In this document: piece after piece, positions 25,702 to 34,063 of the stretch
Layout: each line of letters begins with the position of its first letter
Numbering within the stretch: the first letter of the stretch is position 1
Assembly (NCBI RefSeq): GCF_002870125.1
Contig: NZ_PNEO01000024.1
Location: forward strand, 1 to 64,000
Direction: 5' to 3'
DNA from: Burkholderia sp. WAC0059
GTDB taxonomy: Bacteria > Pseudomonadota > Gammaproteobacteria > Burkholderiales > Burkholderiaceae
Length of the DNA stretch: 64,000 nt
The notes under the pieces: generated by a model
Told to the model about the DNA's origin: nothing
What the model saw: only the letters and a program-made list of their open reading frames with translations
The model's database searches: none
Made by a program: the position numbers and the translations under genes

Positions 25702-26214
25702 ATGACGACCAAGCAGACTTCCTCTTCTGGCAAGCGGCGCGCTGCCCCAGCCCACAATCGGATGGGCAAGACGCGCGCGGAGCCGGCCCATGTCATGCCC
25801 GTGTTCGAACTGTCGTTCGACGTGGGAGCCGTCGTGTCTGTTGTCCGGCGCCACGTCAAACTCAGCAAGGAAGCCGACGAGGCCATCACGCACGAACTGG
25901 TCGAGGTACTAAACCACGCAATTGTGCAACTACGGCCCACGGAGCATAGGCCGACGACCCGACAGGCTGCGCAGTCCCACACGGATGATCCGATTCTCAC
26001 CACCGAGGAGGCGGCGCAACTTGCTGGCGTCAGCCGGCCCTACATGGCCAGACTGATCGACTCCGGCGCAGTGGACCTGCATCAGATGGTCGGCAACCAG
26101 CGCCGTGTGCTGCGCAGCGCCGTGATCCGCTGGCAGGCGACCGAACGGACACGGCAGGCCAAGGCACTCAAACGCCTGGCCCAGGATCTGGACGAGGAAA
26201 TCTTCCCGTCGTGA
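25702..26214 (+). CDS. HTH (excisionase-type) antitoxin partner of PIN toxin
   Basis: 170 aa. The N-terminal half is variable and basic at the front ('MTTKQTSSSGKRRAAPAHN'). The C-terminal half has the excisionase/MerR-like helix-turn-helix 'DPILTTEEAAQLAGVSRPYM', then ARLIDSGAVDLHQM and 'VGNQRRVLRSAVIRWQA' (about residues 93-145). Such domains act as antitoxin and autorepressor in operons with PIN toxins. Its stop overlaps the PIN gene start (GTGA), so the two are translationally coupled. Confidence 0.82.
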   Translation: MTTKQTSSSGKRRAAPAHNRMGKTRAEPAHVMPVFELSFDVGAVVSVVRRHVKLSKEADEAITHELVEVLNHAIVQLRPTEHRPTTRQAAQSHTDDPILTTEEAAQLAGVSRPYMARLIDSGAVDLHQMVGNQRRVLRSAVIRWQATERTRQAKALKRLAQDLDEEIFPS

Positions 26215-26723
26215 GCATTCCCGTTGTTGCGGATGCCGATACCCTTTTCCCGGCCACCACGCGCGGGCTGCTGATCTACCTCGACTACCAGGGGCTCATC
26301 AAGCTGCACTGGTCGCTGCTGATCCTCGATGAGGTCAGCCGGGCATTGGTAGATACGGGACGCAAAAAGACACTGGAAGAGGCCAGGGCGAACGAGACGC
26401 GTATGCGCGACGCCCTGCCTTATGCAATGGTGGCGGTGGAAGACGTGCAGGCCCAGTTTCAGGCCGTGGCACCCGCGGTCCGCCCGGTGAAAGACACGCA
26501 CGTCGCGGCGTGTGCGCACTATCTGATCGCCGCCAATGCCTACCCCGGCACGTCGCCGATCGCGCTGGTCACGCGCAATACCAGGGATTTCAGGAAGGCG
26601 GTACTCGCCGGCCTGGGCATCACGATGCTAAAACCGGATGATTTCCTCCACGGGTTAATCACAACACAACCGGATGAGGTCGCAGCGGCATTCCGCCAGT
26701 TCCGCCTGGACCTGTCCTCCTAG
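26211..26723 (+). CDS. PIN-domain toxin (VapC-like ribonuclease)
   Basis: 170 aa starting at GTG 26211 inside the preceding stop. Acidic PIN residues are visible: 'VVADADTLFPATTRGLLIYL' (first Asp pair), 'LILDEVSRALVDTG' (Glu) and 'VKDTHVAACAHYLIAANAYP' (Asp before the third strand), then 'ALVTRNTRDFRKAVLAGLG' (N..DF). PIN toxins cleave RNA with Mg2+ held by these residues. The coupled HTH protein is the antitoxin. It lies between the XRE/nucleotidyltransferase pair and the recombinase operon, as expected for an island stabilisation module. Confidence 0.85.
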   Translation: MSIPVVADADTLFPATTRGLLIYLDYQGLIKLHWSLLILDEVSRALVDTGRKKTLEEARANETRMRDALPYAMVAVEDVQAQFQAVAPAVRPVKDTHVAACAHYLIAANAYPGTSPIALVTRNTRDFRKAVLAGLGITMLKPDDFLHGLITTQPDEVAAAFRQFRLDLSS

Positions 26724-27046
26724 CCCGCACCGGAAGCGCTATTGGGCCGTCCGGAACAGGACGGGCAGGTAAAGACCGCCCAGCTGCTGTGGGCCTTGTA
26801 TCAGACGCAGATGATCCTCCAGCGTTAGGCTTGTCGTTCAAGATCAAACCCGGTAGACGACAAGACAGCCGATGGAAAAACGTCGTCAACATCCGGCCAG
26901 GAAACGTTGATACAGGATGGCTCGCAGGCCTGCAGCTCGTGTCGATTTTGTACTGTTCTGGGAACACAACTGTACAAACTCGACACTCAAAAACCCCGGC
27001 AAAACAGGGCAGAACTCGCTCATGACAGTCCTGCCCCGGACTCGGA
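26724..27046. other. Non-coding stretch holding an att-like dyad
   Basis: No gene seen. It separates the convergent PIN operon and recombinase operon, and contains the 48-bp inverted repeat at 26939-26986. Confidence 0.5.
26939..26986. repeat. Attachment-site candidate for the large serine recombinase
   Basis: GTGTCGATTTTGTAC and GTACAAACTCGACAC, 15-bp arms with one mismatch, 48 bp overall, with a smaller dyad GTTC-TGG-GAAC near the centre. Size and imperfect symmetry match att sites of large serine recombinases, and the recombinase gene ends 280 bp away. Confidence 0.45.
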
Positions 27047-27271
27047 TCATGCGGTTTCGGTGACCACCACCCTGTTATCCGTGCTACCGGCTGGTGCCGG
27101 ATCACCCAGCGCCTCGACCATCCACTCGGGTGCACGGTCACGTGCCCTGTTACGAGGAATACACCGGAGCTTGAAGCGGCACTCCAGTTCATCGCCGATG
27201 ATGACCTCCGTTCCGCTGACTGTGGCCAGTGCCGCCCCAGCCGCAAAGCGGATACGGAAGAACGAGGTCAT
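27047..27271 (-). CDS. Small protein coupled to the serine recombinase, unknown function
   Basis: 74 aa. ATG 27271 overlaps the recombinase stop (ATGA). It reads MTSFFRIRFAAGAALATVSG, 'TEVIIGDELECRFKLRCIPR', 'RARDRAPEWMVEALGDP'. Basic, soluble, no membrane segment. Tight coupling suggests it works with the recombinase, for example as a directionality or accessory factor, but I know no family. Confidence 0.6.
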   Translation of the reverse strand: MTSFFRIRFAAGAALATVSGTEVIIGDELECRFKLRCIPRNRARDRAPEWMVEALGDPAPAGSTDNRVVVTETA

Positions 27272-28800
27272 GCTTGTCGCCCGACCTTCGAGTGGCGGCT
27301 TGCCCTCACAAACACTACCTGCGGGAACAGCCTTGCCAGCACAGCACGCAGGCGCTCAGGCGGCAGTTCTGCGTCGAAGATAGCGACAAGCTCCGCAGCC
27401 GGATCGACGGTCTTCTGCCGTTCGACATCCGCAGCGTTCACTTTCGCCCGTGCAGCCTCAAGTTCAGCCAGCTTCCGCTGCGTCTCGACCACCTGGTTCC
27501 GTGCCTCGCCGTATCGCGCCTCCAGCACAGGATCATCGTCTGTCACATGCTGGAGCATGCGCGACAACCGCTCCTGAGTCGCGCGCAACTTGTCGAGCCT
27601 CGAACGGCAGGCGTCGATCTCCCCCTGGTTGTCGCCATTCATCCGCAGGTCGAGCGAATGCCGGAAGGCCTGGAGGAATTCCGGGCTCAGGAAATACCTG
27701 ATCGCCTCGGACAGGACCTGCTGCACACCTGTCGCACGCACGGTCGACGTCAGCCGCGGCACACCCTTGACCGCCTTCGCCACGGTGCACGCGGGACAAT
27801 ACATCGACAACGAGCGCTTGCTGCGCGCCGTGAGCGCCAGCGTGCCACGACAGAAACCGCAGGTCACGAGACCCGCGAGTACATGCTTGCCGCCGCCATA
27901 ACCCGTCCGGCTGATCGACCGGCTGTTACAGCGGAACCAGGTCTCATCGCTGACCAGGCGCAACTCCGGACGTGGGTACTCCACCGTCTCGACGGGGTCA
28001 CCCAGCTTCTCCATGCGGCTGCGATAGGTCGTCGAGCCATGCCAGATGAAGACGCCCCGGTACGCTGGATTTCCGAGCAGAATCTTCACACGAGACGGGC
28101 GCCAGTACCCGCCGTCCTCGGTACGTGCACCGCGCGAGCACGGGATGCCTTCCGTATTAAGCCACGCGGCGATCTGGTGCATGGAGCTGCCGGCTTCGCG
28201 CATCTCAAATACCTTCCGGACGATCTGGGCCTCCCATTCGTTGATGACCCAATGCGTGCCGATGCGCGTGCCAAAATCGTCGAACCGCCTGGCGTTGTCG
28301 TAACCGAACGGCGCCGCGGCAATCATGTAGCCCCGTTCGAGCTGCCCCTGCATCCCGCGCGGCACACGGAACTGGGTCCGCCGCGACTCATATTGAGCCA
28401 TGACACCATGGAGTCCGAGCTGGAGCTGCCAGCCTTCTCGGGCCGTGTCGACACCGTCGGCCGTGATCATGCGGACGCGCCGGTCGTTCTCCAGTTGCCG
28501 CTGGAGCTTGGCCTGGGTAACCGCATCGCGGCTCAGCCTCGAGAATTCGTCCACGAGCAGTACATCAAACCCGCGCGCGTCCCAAGCTTCGCGCAGCCGG
28601 CGAAAACCCTCGCGATGCTTTTCCCCGGATTCCCGTCCCGTGATTGCCGAGTCACTGAAGACCAGCTCCGGGTCGATCGCGAGGCCATACCGGGCTGCTA
28701 CTTCTCGGCACCGCCGGATCTGGTCCTCAACCGAAGTCGCCTGCTGCTTGTCATCGGAGTAACGGGCGTAAACCGCTACTCTTGGTGTTGCTTTCTGCAT
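27268..28800 (-). CDS. Large serine recombinase
   Basis: 510 aa. Resolvase domain at about 5-150 with catalytic Ser in 'RVAVYARYSDDKQQATSVED', plus 'FDVLLVDEFSRLSRD' and 'ESRRTQFRVPRGMQGQLERG'. The recombinase DNA-binding domain (about 165-270) contains 'GIPCSRGARTEDGGYWRPSR' and 'ILLGNPAYRGVFIW'. The zinc ribbon is 'LVTCGFCRGTLAL...YCPAC' (about 310-340). A coiled coil around 400-450 ('ATQERLSRMLQHVTDDDPVL') is followed by 'ERLRAVLARLFPQVVFVR'. It catalyses att site-specific integration or excision through a phosphoserine intermediate. Second enzyme gene of a minus-strand operon behind a tyrosine integrase. Confidence 0.93.
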   Translation of the reverse strand: MQKATPRVAVYARYSDDKQQATSVEDQIRRCREVAARYGLAIDPELVFSDSAITGRESGEKHREGFRRLREAWDARGFDVLLVDEFSRLSRDAVTQAKLQRQLENDRRVRMITADGVDTAREGWQLQLGLHGVMAQYESRRTQFRVPRGMQGQLERGYMIAAAPFGYDNARRFDDFGTRIGTHWVINEWEAQIVRKVFEMREAGSSMHQIAAWLNTEGIPCSRGARTEDGGYWRPSRVKILLGNPAYRGVFIWHGSTTYRSRMEKLGDPVETVEYPRPELRLVSDETWFRCNSRSISRTGYGGGKHVLAGLVTCGFCRGTLALTARSKRSLSMYCPACTVAKAVKGVPRLTSTVRATGVQQVLSEAIRYFLSPEFLQAFRHSLDLRMNGDNQGEIDACRSRLDKLRATQERLSRMLQHVTDDDPVLEARYGEARNQVVETQRKLAELEAARAKVNAADVERQKTVDPAAELVAIFDAELPPERLRAVLARLFPQVVFVRASRHSKVGRQA

Positions 28801-28815
28801 CCGTAGTCTCCATGT

Positions 28816-28995
28816 TCACTGGCCGCATGCCGGCGGCTTCACGGTAGATTTGAGCTTCGCTGCGACGATATCCGCCAGCAGGTCAGCCAGGTCCCGCACC
28901 GCCGGCGGCAAGGGCCGTTGCGGATCGCGGTCGGACGGTATAGGTGGGCGCGCACGGGATGCGCGTTTCTTCGTGGTCTTGCCGGGTGTTTTCAC
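28816..28995 (-). CDS. Small basic protein between integrase and recombinase
   Basis: 59 aa from GTG 28995 (GAGG upstream). Lys/Arg-rich front (KTPGKTTKKRASRARPP), then a helical tail 'AVRDLADLLADIVAAKLKST'. It ends 15 bases before the recombinase start. No family is recognised. It is a plausible DNA-binding accessory factor given composition and position. Confidence 0.5.
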   Translation of the reverse strand: MKTPGKTTKKRASRARPPIPSDRDPQRPLPPAVRDLADLLADIVAAKLKSTVKPPACGQ

Positions 28996-29070
28996 AATAT
29001 GACCTCGGGATGTCTCGCGATCGCGTGACCGCAAAACGGAATCGGCCGCCGGAGACGGCCGGCTCAGTGG

Positions 29071-30480
29071 CTAGGCGGCACGGCGGCCGAAATCCACCCG
29101 GATGACGCGCGCACCGCCACCGGACGGGGGCTGGGGTCCGTCCGGCGATGTCTCGTCTGGATCTGCCGCGCCCGGCGCTGACGAAAGTGAATGATCCCTG
29201 CCACCGACACAGGATTCCTTAATTTCTGGTGGCGTCACCGGTTCACGCAACGCCATCCGGTAGCCGGCAGGAAGCTGCCCGACATCACCGTCGTCACCGT
29301 GCATCAGACGCACGACATCGTCGCTCGTGATGTTGATGTAGCGCATCGCCATCTTGACGGTCTTGTGCCCGGTGATCTGCATGATGACCGGCAGATTGCC
29401 GTTGAACTCATGCGCGTATCGCGTTGCCGACGTATGGCGCAGGTCATGCGCCTTTACGTTCTCGATACCGGCCTTGCGGCAGCATTCGGCCCACGCCTTT
29501 TTCATCTGCTCGTAGGTCAGCCCCGGGAAGATCGGGCCATCGTCACCGGCCAGGTCTGCGGTCTTCCTCATTTCGCCGAGCAGCGCCATCGCACCAGGGT
29601 TGAGCGGAACATCGCGCCTGCCCGTCTTGCCGTCGGGCAGCGAGAGTACCCGCCGCCCCCACCGGACGTGACTCCACCTCGCGCCGGCCAGCGGCTCGCA
29701 CGAGCGCATCGCCGTCTCGAGCATCAGGCACAGCAGCGGCAGGACGTTCCGGTTCCGGTAGGCCACGAGATGCACCGCCAGCCGGCGCCATTCATCATTG
29801 GTCAGCACGCGGTTGCGCGCGTTGTCGACGCGCGGCGTTTTCAGGCCGCCTGCCGGATTGCGGGCCGGGTGAGCCCAGTGCCAGACCGTCCGGGCATGGC
29901 TGAAAAGCCGCCGCCATTCCGCACGCTCGTGGTCGATGGTCGCGGCGCTAGCGCCCTCTTCAATCATCGCGCCCACCAGCTGTTCCAACTGATGGGTGGT
30001 AACGCTGGCCACCAGTGTCGCCGCGAGCTGCGCACGCAACGCGTCGGACCGTGCTGTCCTGTCGGCCTGCCGCGCACGATGCACTTTCAGACTGTTGATG
30101 ATGGTGCGGCCCGATTCGGCTTCCAGCCAGACACTCCAGCGGCACGCGCCGCCGGTCGCCTCCGGATCGGGTGGCCCGAGCCTGACGACCGGCAGCCCCG
30201 CGGCGCGCAGGTAACGGTTGATCCGGTTGGCGTCCTGGCGCGCGCCCTTGAGCATCTTCAGGCGCTCGAGCGCATAGCTGGACCATGCGACGGCCACCGT
30301 CGTCCGGAAAGGCCCCAGGCCAGCAACCCGGGGCTGCCCGTCGTACTGCGCGCGAAGATAGGCACGTTCGGCGAGAGCGGCCGCCTCGGACGGAAAACCT
30401 GAACGGTAGATGCGCTGCCCGCCGACACGGGTGCGGAAGGCCCACCCGGCACCTTCGGGAAAGACGGGCTTACCGGACAT
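29071..30480 (-). CDS. Tyrosine-type site-specific integrase of the tRNA-Phe island
   Basis: 469 aa from ATG 30480, which has GGGAGGG six bases before it; the frame is open further but passes into the att/tRNA flank. The N-terminal arm 'AFRTRVGGQRIYRSGFPSEA' resembles arm-type DNA-binding domains. The catalytic domain (about 255-420) shows 'LETAMRSCEPLAGARWSHVR' (Arg I), 'KAHDLRHTSATRYAHEF' (HxxR), 'MQITGHKTVKMAMRYINIT' (His, nucleophile Tyr). The tail is Pro/Gly-rich. It lies next to the 3' end of tRNA-Phe, so it should recombine at that tRNA. It heads an operon with the serine recombinase. Confidence 0.93.
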   Translation of the reverse strand: MSGKPVFPEGAGWAFRTRVGGQRIYRSGFPSEAAALAERAYLRAQYDGQPRVAGLGPFRTTVAVAWSSYALERLKMLKGARQDANRINRYLRAAGLPVVRLGPPDPEATGGACRWSVWLEAESGRTIINSLKVHRARQADRTARSDALRAQLAATLVASVTTHQLEQLVGAMIEEGASAATIDHERAEWRRLFSHARTVWHWAHPARNPAGGLKTPRVDNARNRVLTNDEWRRLAVHLVAYRNRNVLPLLCLMLETAMRSCEPLAGARWSHVRWGRRVLSLPDGKTGRRDVPLNPGAMALLGEMRKTADLAGDDGPIFPGLTYEQMKKAWAECCRKAGIENVKAHDLRHTSATRYAHEFNGNLPVIMQITGHKTVKMAMRYINITSDDVVRLMHGDDGDVGQLPAGYRMALREPVTPPEIKESCVGGRDHSLSSAPGAADPDETSPDGPQPPSGGGARVIRVDFGRRAA

Positions 30481-30590
30481 GGCGGCCCTCCCGGAAGAAC
30501 GCGGCGCAATGTGCGGCCGGCATGCCGGGAAGAAATCCGGCCCCGGGCGGGGTGGGCCGGCGATGTGCCGGATGCAGCAGATACCACATG

Positions 30591-30615
30591 GCAACTCCTC
30601 TGGAACTGGAGTTGC
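30591..30615. promoter_or_regulatory. Inverted repeat in the integrase leader
   Basis: GCAACTCC and GGAGTTGC, perfect 8-bp arms around a 9-base spacer, 110 bp before the integrase start. Candidate operator or arm site. Confidence 0.35.
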
Positions 30616-30741
30616 GGTATAGGCAGGCGGAGGCAGGATGAACGGCCGGCCGGTGCGAAAAGACACGTCACCGGACGCGGCCAGCCGTGGCAGACCGCAA
30701 TGGTCATCCATTGACAAACCACCGGCCGGCCAGATTCTGGC

Positions 30742-30778
30742 CAGAAAAAGCAAAAAGCCCAGTCACGAGGACTGGGCT
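30742..30778 (-). terminator. Rho-independent terminator of tRNA-Phe
   Basis: On the minus strand, AGCCCAGTC (778-770) and GACTGGGCT (764-756) form a 9-bp stem followed by TTTTTGCTTTTT. It sits 17 bp past the tRNA 3' end. Confidence 0.85.
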
Positions 30779-30794
30779 AAATGCTTGAATCTAT

Positions 30795-30870
30795 TGGTGG
30801 CCTGGGACGGAATCGAACCATCGACACGCGGATTTTCAATCCGCTGCTCTACCAACTGAGCTACCGGGCC
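30795..30870 (-). tRNA. tRNA-Phe (GAA)
   Basis: 76 nt including encoded CCA. Anticodon loop TTGAAAA gives GAA. D-arm GCTCAGTTGGTAGAGC and T-arm with GGTTCGATTCC are normal. The acceptor stem GGCCCGG / CCAGGCC has one mismatch, C5 against A68. The 3' end faces the integrase, so the gene is the island's attachment site; the mismatch lies in the 3' part that integration replaces. Confidence 0.95.
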
Positions 30871-30964
30871 AACGAAGAACGGGGATTATAGCGAAGCTTC
30901 GCACCGGTTTCAAGCGCTTTCGCGAATGCGAGCACCGTGCCCGCCTTCCGCCCCTCACGCCCCT

Positions 30965-31660
30965 TCACTCCCCCTTGTTCTTGCCGAGGTCCACACCGAG
31001 CTGCTTGAGCTTGCGATAGAGGTGCGTGCGCTCGAGGCCCGTCTTCTCGGCCACGCGCGTCATGCTGCCGTTCTCGCGGGCAAGATGGTATTCGAAGTAG
31101 GCGCGCTCGAATGCATCGCGCGCATCGCGCAGCGGAATGTCGAACGAAATCGACGCGGTGGTTTGCGAGGCCGGCGCGACGGTCATGCCGTCCGCGGACA
31201 GCACGGGCAGCGCGGCCGCCGAGGCCACCGCGACCGCGGCGCCCGCCGCCGACGCCGGCTTGTCGATCGCCGCGCCGCTCCCGACAGGCGCCGCCGCGCC
31301 GCGCGCCAGGCCCTGCTCAACGGCCTTCAGCAGCTTCTGCAACGAGATCGGCTTTTCGAGGAAATTGAGCGCGCCGATCTTCGTCGCCTCGACGGCGGTG
31401 TCGATCGTGGCGTGCCCCGACATCATGATGACCGGCATGGTCAACAGCCCCTGCGCCGCCCACTCCTTGAGCAGCGTCACGCCGTCGGTGTCGGGCATCC
31501 AGATGTCGAGCAGCACCAGATCCGGCACCTGGCGCTGGCGGAAGCTGCGCGCGTCCTGCGCGTTCTCCGCGGCTTCCACGACGTGTCCCTCGTCGCTCAG
31601 GATCTCGGAGAGCAGTTCCCGGATCCCCATTTCATCGTCTACCACCAGAATGGTTGCCAT
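30965..31660 (-). CDS. ntrX: NtrX-like response regulator without AAA+ domain
   Basis: 231 aa. Receiver domain at 1-120 with 'ILVVDDEMGIRELLSEIL' (acidic pair), phospho-Asp in 'DLVLLDIWMPDTDGV', and 'MMSGHATID', 'LEKPISLQKLLKAV'. An Ala/Val-rich linker (about 130-165) leads to a Fis-type helix-turn-helix at the end ('SMTRVAEKTGLERTHLYRKL'). The sigma-54 activating AAA+ domain of classical NtrX is absent, so it cannot drive sigma-54 promoters in the usual way. It starts directly at the stop of the kinase gene (TAAATG). Role: output of the NtrY envelope/nitrogen sensor. Confidence 0.9.
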   Translation of the reverse strand: MATILVVDDEMGIRELLSEILSDEGHVVEAAENAQDARSFRQRQVPDLVLLDIWMPDTDGVTLLKEWAAQGLLTMPVIMMSGHATIDTAVEATKIGALNFLEKPISLQKLLKAVEQGLARGAAAPVGSGAAIDKPASAAGAAVAVASAAALPVLSADGMTVAPASQTTASISFDIPLRDARDAFERAYFEYHLARENGSMTRVAEKTGLERTHLYRKLKQLGVDLGKNKGE

Positions 31661-34063
31661 TTACGCTGCCCTTGTCGTCTGCACTGTTGCTTTTGTCGTT
31701 CCCTGCGCGGCGCGCGCACCCGCTCCGGGCGCCGCCGCGTCGTCCGCCAATTGAAGGAAAAGAATCGAGATTTGCGCGCCCTCGATCACGTCGCCCGCCT
31801 TCAGTCGATTGCGGATGTCGATGCGCGCGCCGTGCTCCTCCACGATCTTCTTCACCATGGCCAGCCCGAGTCCCGTACCTTTGGCCTTGGTCGTCACGTA
31901 AGGTTCGAACGCGCGCGTGAGGATGCGCGCCGAGAAACCGGGCCCGTTGTCCGACACCGTCAGGCGCACGGCGACGCGCGTGCGGCCCTCCTCGTCGGGG
32001 TCGCCGTATTCGACGGCGCGCGTCTCGATCAGCACGCGCGGCTGCTCGATATCCACCACCGCGTCCTGCGCGTTCTGCAACAGGTTGTGAATCACCTGGC
32101 GCAGTTGCGTCGCGTCGCCGCGAATCACGGGCAGCGCGGAGAGCTCCACGCGAATCGCGCTCTTGCCCTCCTCGATGCCGTAGAGCGTGAGCACCTCGCT
32201 CACGAGCTCGTTTAGCTGCAGGTTGGCGAGCACGGCGGGCGGCATGCGCGCGTAATCGCGGAAATTGTCGACCATCTGCTTCATCGCCGCCACCTGGTTG
32301 ACGATCGTGGTGGCGCCGCGCTTGAGCACGTCGGCGTCGGCCGGCGCGAGCTTCTCGGAGAGCTTCATCTGGAGCCGTTCGGCCGATAGCTGGATCGGCG
32401 TGAGCGGATTCTTGATCTCGTGCGCGAGACGCCGCGCCACCTCGCCCCACGCGACGGAGCGCTGCGCCGAGATCACGTCGGAGATGTCGTCGAACACGAC
32501 GACGTAGCCGGACGTCTGCAGGTCGCCCGCGTCGCGGCCGGTATCGGACATGAGGCGCGAGCCGCGCACGAGCAGCGTGAGCGGCTCGCTCTCGCCCGGC
32601 GCCGGCACCGAGAACTGCTGCTGCCAGTGGCCGCGGTCGCCGTCGCCCTCGCCGCTCGCCGCCTCCTGGTCGGCGAACGCCTTTCTCACCATCGCGCCGA
32701 AGTCGACCAGCGCGGCGATGTGGTCGAGCGGCACGCTGAGCTGGGTCTGGAACGGCTGGCGGAAAATGCGCTCGGAGCCGGGGTTCGCCGTCGTGAGACG
32801 GAACTGGCGGTCGAACACGAACACGCCCGCCGTCAGGTTCGCGAGGATGCTTTCGAGGTAGGCCTTCGAATGCTCGAGCGCGACGCGGTTCTTCTCCACG
32901 GCCTGGCGCGCCTCGGCGAGCTGGCGCGTCATCGCGTTGAACGATTGCGTGAGGAAGCCGAGCTCGTCGCGCGACTTCACCTCGCGCTTGGGCGTGTAGT
33001 CGCCCTCGGTCACCTCCTTCGTGCCCTGCGCGAGCAGGAAGAGCGGACGCGCGAGCTGGTTGCCGAGCGCGAGCGCGAGCATCATCGCGATGAAGGTCGC
33101 GAGGAAGAGCGCGAGCGTCAGCGTGCCGATGTACATCTTGCGCAGGCCCGTGCGGCCGAGCGCCTTCTCCTGATACTCGCGATAGGCGCGCTGCACGGCG
33201 TCCGCATTGCGCGCGAGCGTCGGCGGCACCGGCTGCGTCAGTTGCAGGAAGCGCTCGGTGGGCTGCAGGAGCGATGCGTTCGCGTCGGGAATGCGCACGA
33301 CGACGCGCAGCCGCAGCGCGCCCTTCGGTCCGTGCTCGCGCGGGTCGCCGTCCACCTCGCCCTCGAGCGTCGCGTAGCCGTGCACGCGCGCCTCCTCGAT
33401 CATCATCGGGGTCGGCACGTCGCCGGGCAACAGCGTCGCGAAGTTGCTCGACGCCTGCGCGACCACGTGCATGTCCGGCGCCGCGCCCGACATGCTGCGC
33501 ACGGGCTCGACGATCATCGCGTCCTGCACGTTGAACTGGTCGCGCAGCCGCAGGAGCGTGAGCGTCGTGCCGGTCGAATCCCCGTTCGCAATCTGCTGGG
33601 CCATGAGCCGGCCCTTGGTCTGCAGGTCCGACAGCGAGGCGTCGAGCATGCCGCGCCCGAGGTTGAGGCCGGCGGTGAGCGCCGTCTCGACGTTCACGTC
33701 GAACCACGACTCGATGCTGCGCGAGACGAACTGGTACGAGACGATGTAGATGATGCCGCCCGGCACGACGCCGACGAGCGCGAAGAAAAACGCGAGCTTC
33801 GCGAGCAGCCGCGTGCCGAACTTGCCGCGGCGCAGCCGCAAGGCGATGACGCCCACGAGCGCCACGACGACGAGCAGGAAGATCAGCGCGACCGCGATGT
33901 TGGCCGTGTAGAGCCAACTGTAGTAGCGGTCGAAGAACTCGGTGTTCGCGCTCGCGGCGGCGAGCAGCACGAGCAGCAGCACGGCCGTGAAGGCGACGGT
34001 CGAGACGAGCAGCCGCACGACGAAGCTGCTCAGGCTGGTGGCGCGGCGCACTCTATTTAGCAC
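31661..34063 (-). CDS. ntrY: NtrY-type membrane sensor histidine kinase
   Basis: 800 aa. N-terminal membrane region with segments at about 20-37, 50-75 ('IAVALIFLLVVVALVGVIAL') and 90-115 ('LAFFFALVGVVPGGIIYIVS'), a periplasmic domain, a further segment near 330 ('LTLALFLATFIAMMLALALG'), HAMP, PAS (about 405-530), then the kinase core. H-box: 'VARRLAHEIKNPLTPIQLSA'; N-box 'QVIHNLLQNAQDAV'; G boxes 'VSDNGPGFSARIL' and 'KGTGLGLAMVKKIVEEHGAR'. It autophosphorylates and passes phosphate to the adjacent regulator. Overlaps the DUF4390 gene by 11 bp. Confidence 0.95.
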   Translation of the reverse strand: MLNRVRRATSLSSFVVRLLVSTVAFTAVLLLVLLAAASANTEFFDRYYSWLYTANIAVALIFLLVVVALVGVIALRLRRGKFGTRLLAKLAFFFALVGVVPGGIIYIVSYQFVSRSIESWFDVNVETALTAGLNLGRGMLDASLSDLQTKGRLMAQQIANGDSTGTTLTLLRLRDQFNVQDAMIVEPVRSMSGAAPDMHVVAQASSNFATLLPGDVPTPMMIEEARVHGYATLEGEVDGDPREHGPKGALRLRVVVRIPDANASLLQPTERFLQLTQPVPPTLARNADAVQRAYREYQEKALGRTGLRKMYIGTLTLALFLATFIAMMLALALGNQLARPLFLLAQGTKEVTEGDYTPKREVKSRDELGFLTQSFNAMTRQLAEARQAVEKNRVALEHSKAYLESILANLTAGVFVFDRQFRLTTANPGSERIFRQPFQTQLSVPLDHIAALVDFGAMVRKAFADQEAASGEGDGDRGHWQQQFSVPAPGESEPLTLLVRGSRLMSDTGRDAGDLQTSGYVVVFDDISDVISAQRSVAWGEVARRLAHEIKNPLTPIQLSAERLQMKLSEKLAPADADVLKRGATTIVNQVAAMKQMVDNFRDYARMPPAVLANLQLNELVSEVLTLYGIEEGKSAIRVELSALPVIRGDATQLRQVIHNLLQNAQDAVVDIEQPRVLIETRAVEYGDPDEEGRTRVAVRLTVSDNGPGFSARILTRAFEPYVTTKAKGTGLGLAMVKKIVEEHGARIDIRNRLKAGDVIEGAQISILFLQLADDAAAPGAGARAAQGTTKATVQTTRAA

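Noticed and set aside
26659..27246. 195-codon minus-strand frame
   Set aside because: Overlaps the PIN gene and the small recombinase-coupled gene in another frame; Arg/Pro-rich with no motif.
20000..31000. CRISPR array or direct-repeat copy of the tRNA-Phe 3' end
   Set aside because: Looked for but not seen; the distal island attachment repeat is probably left of the window.
31632..33917. 761-codon minus-strand frame inside ntrY and 546-codon plus-strand frame
   Set aside because: Alternate frames of the kinase gene caused by high GC; no domains.
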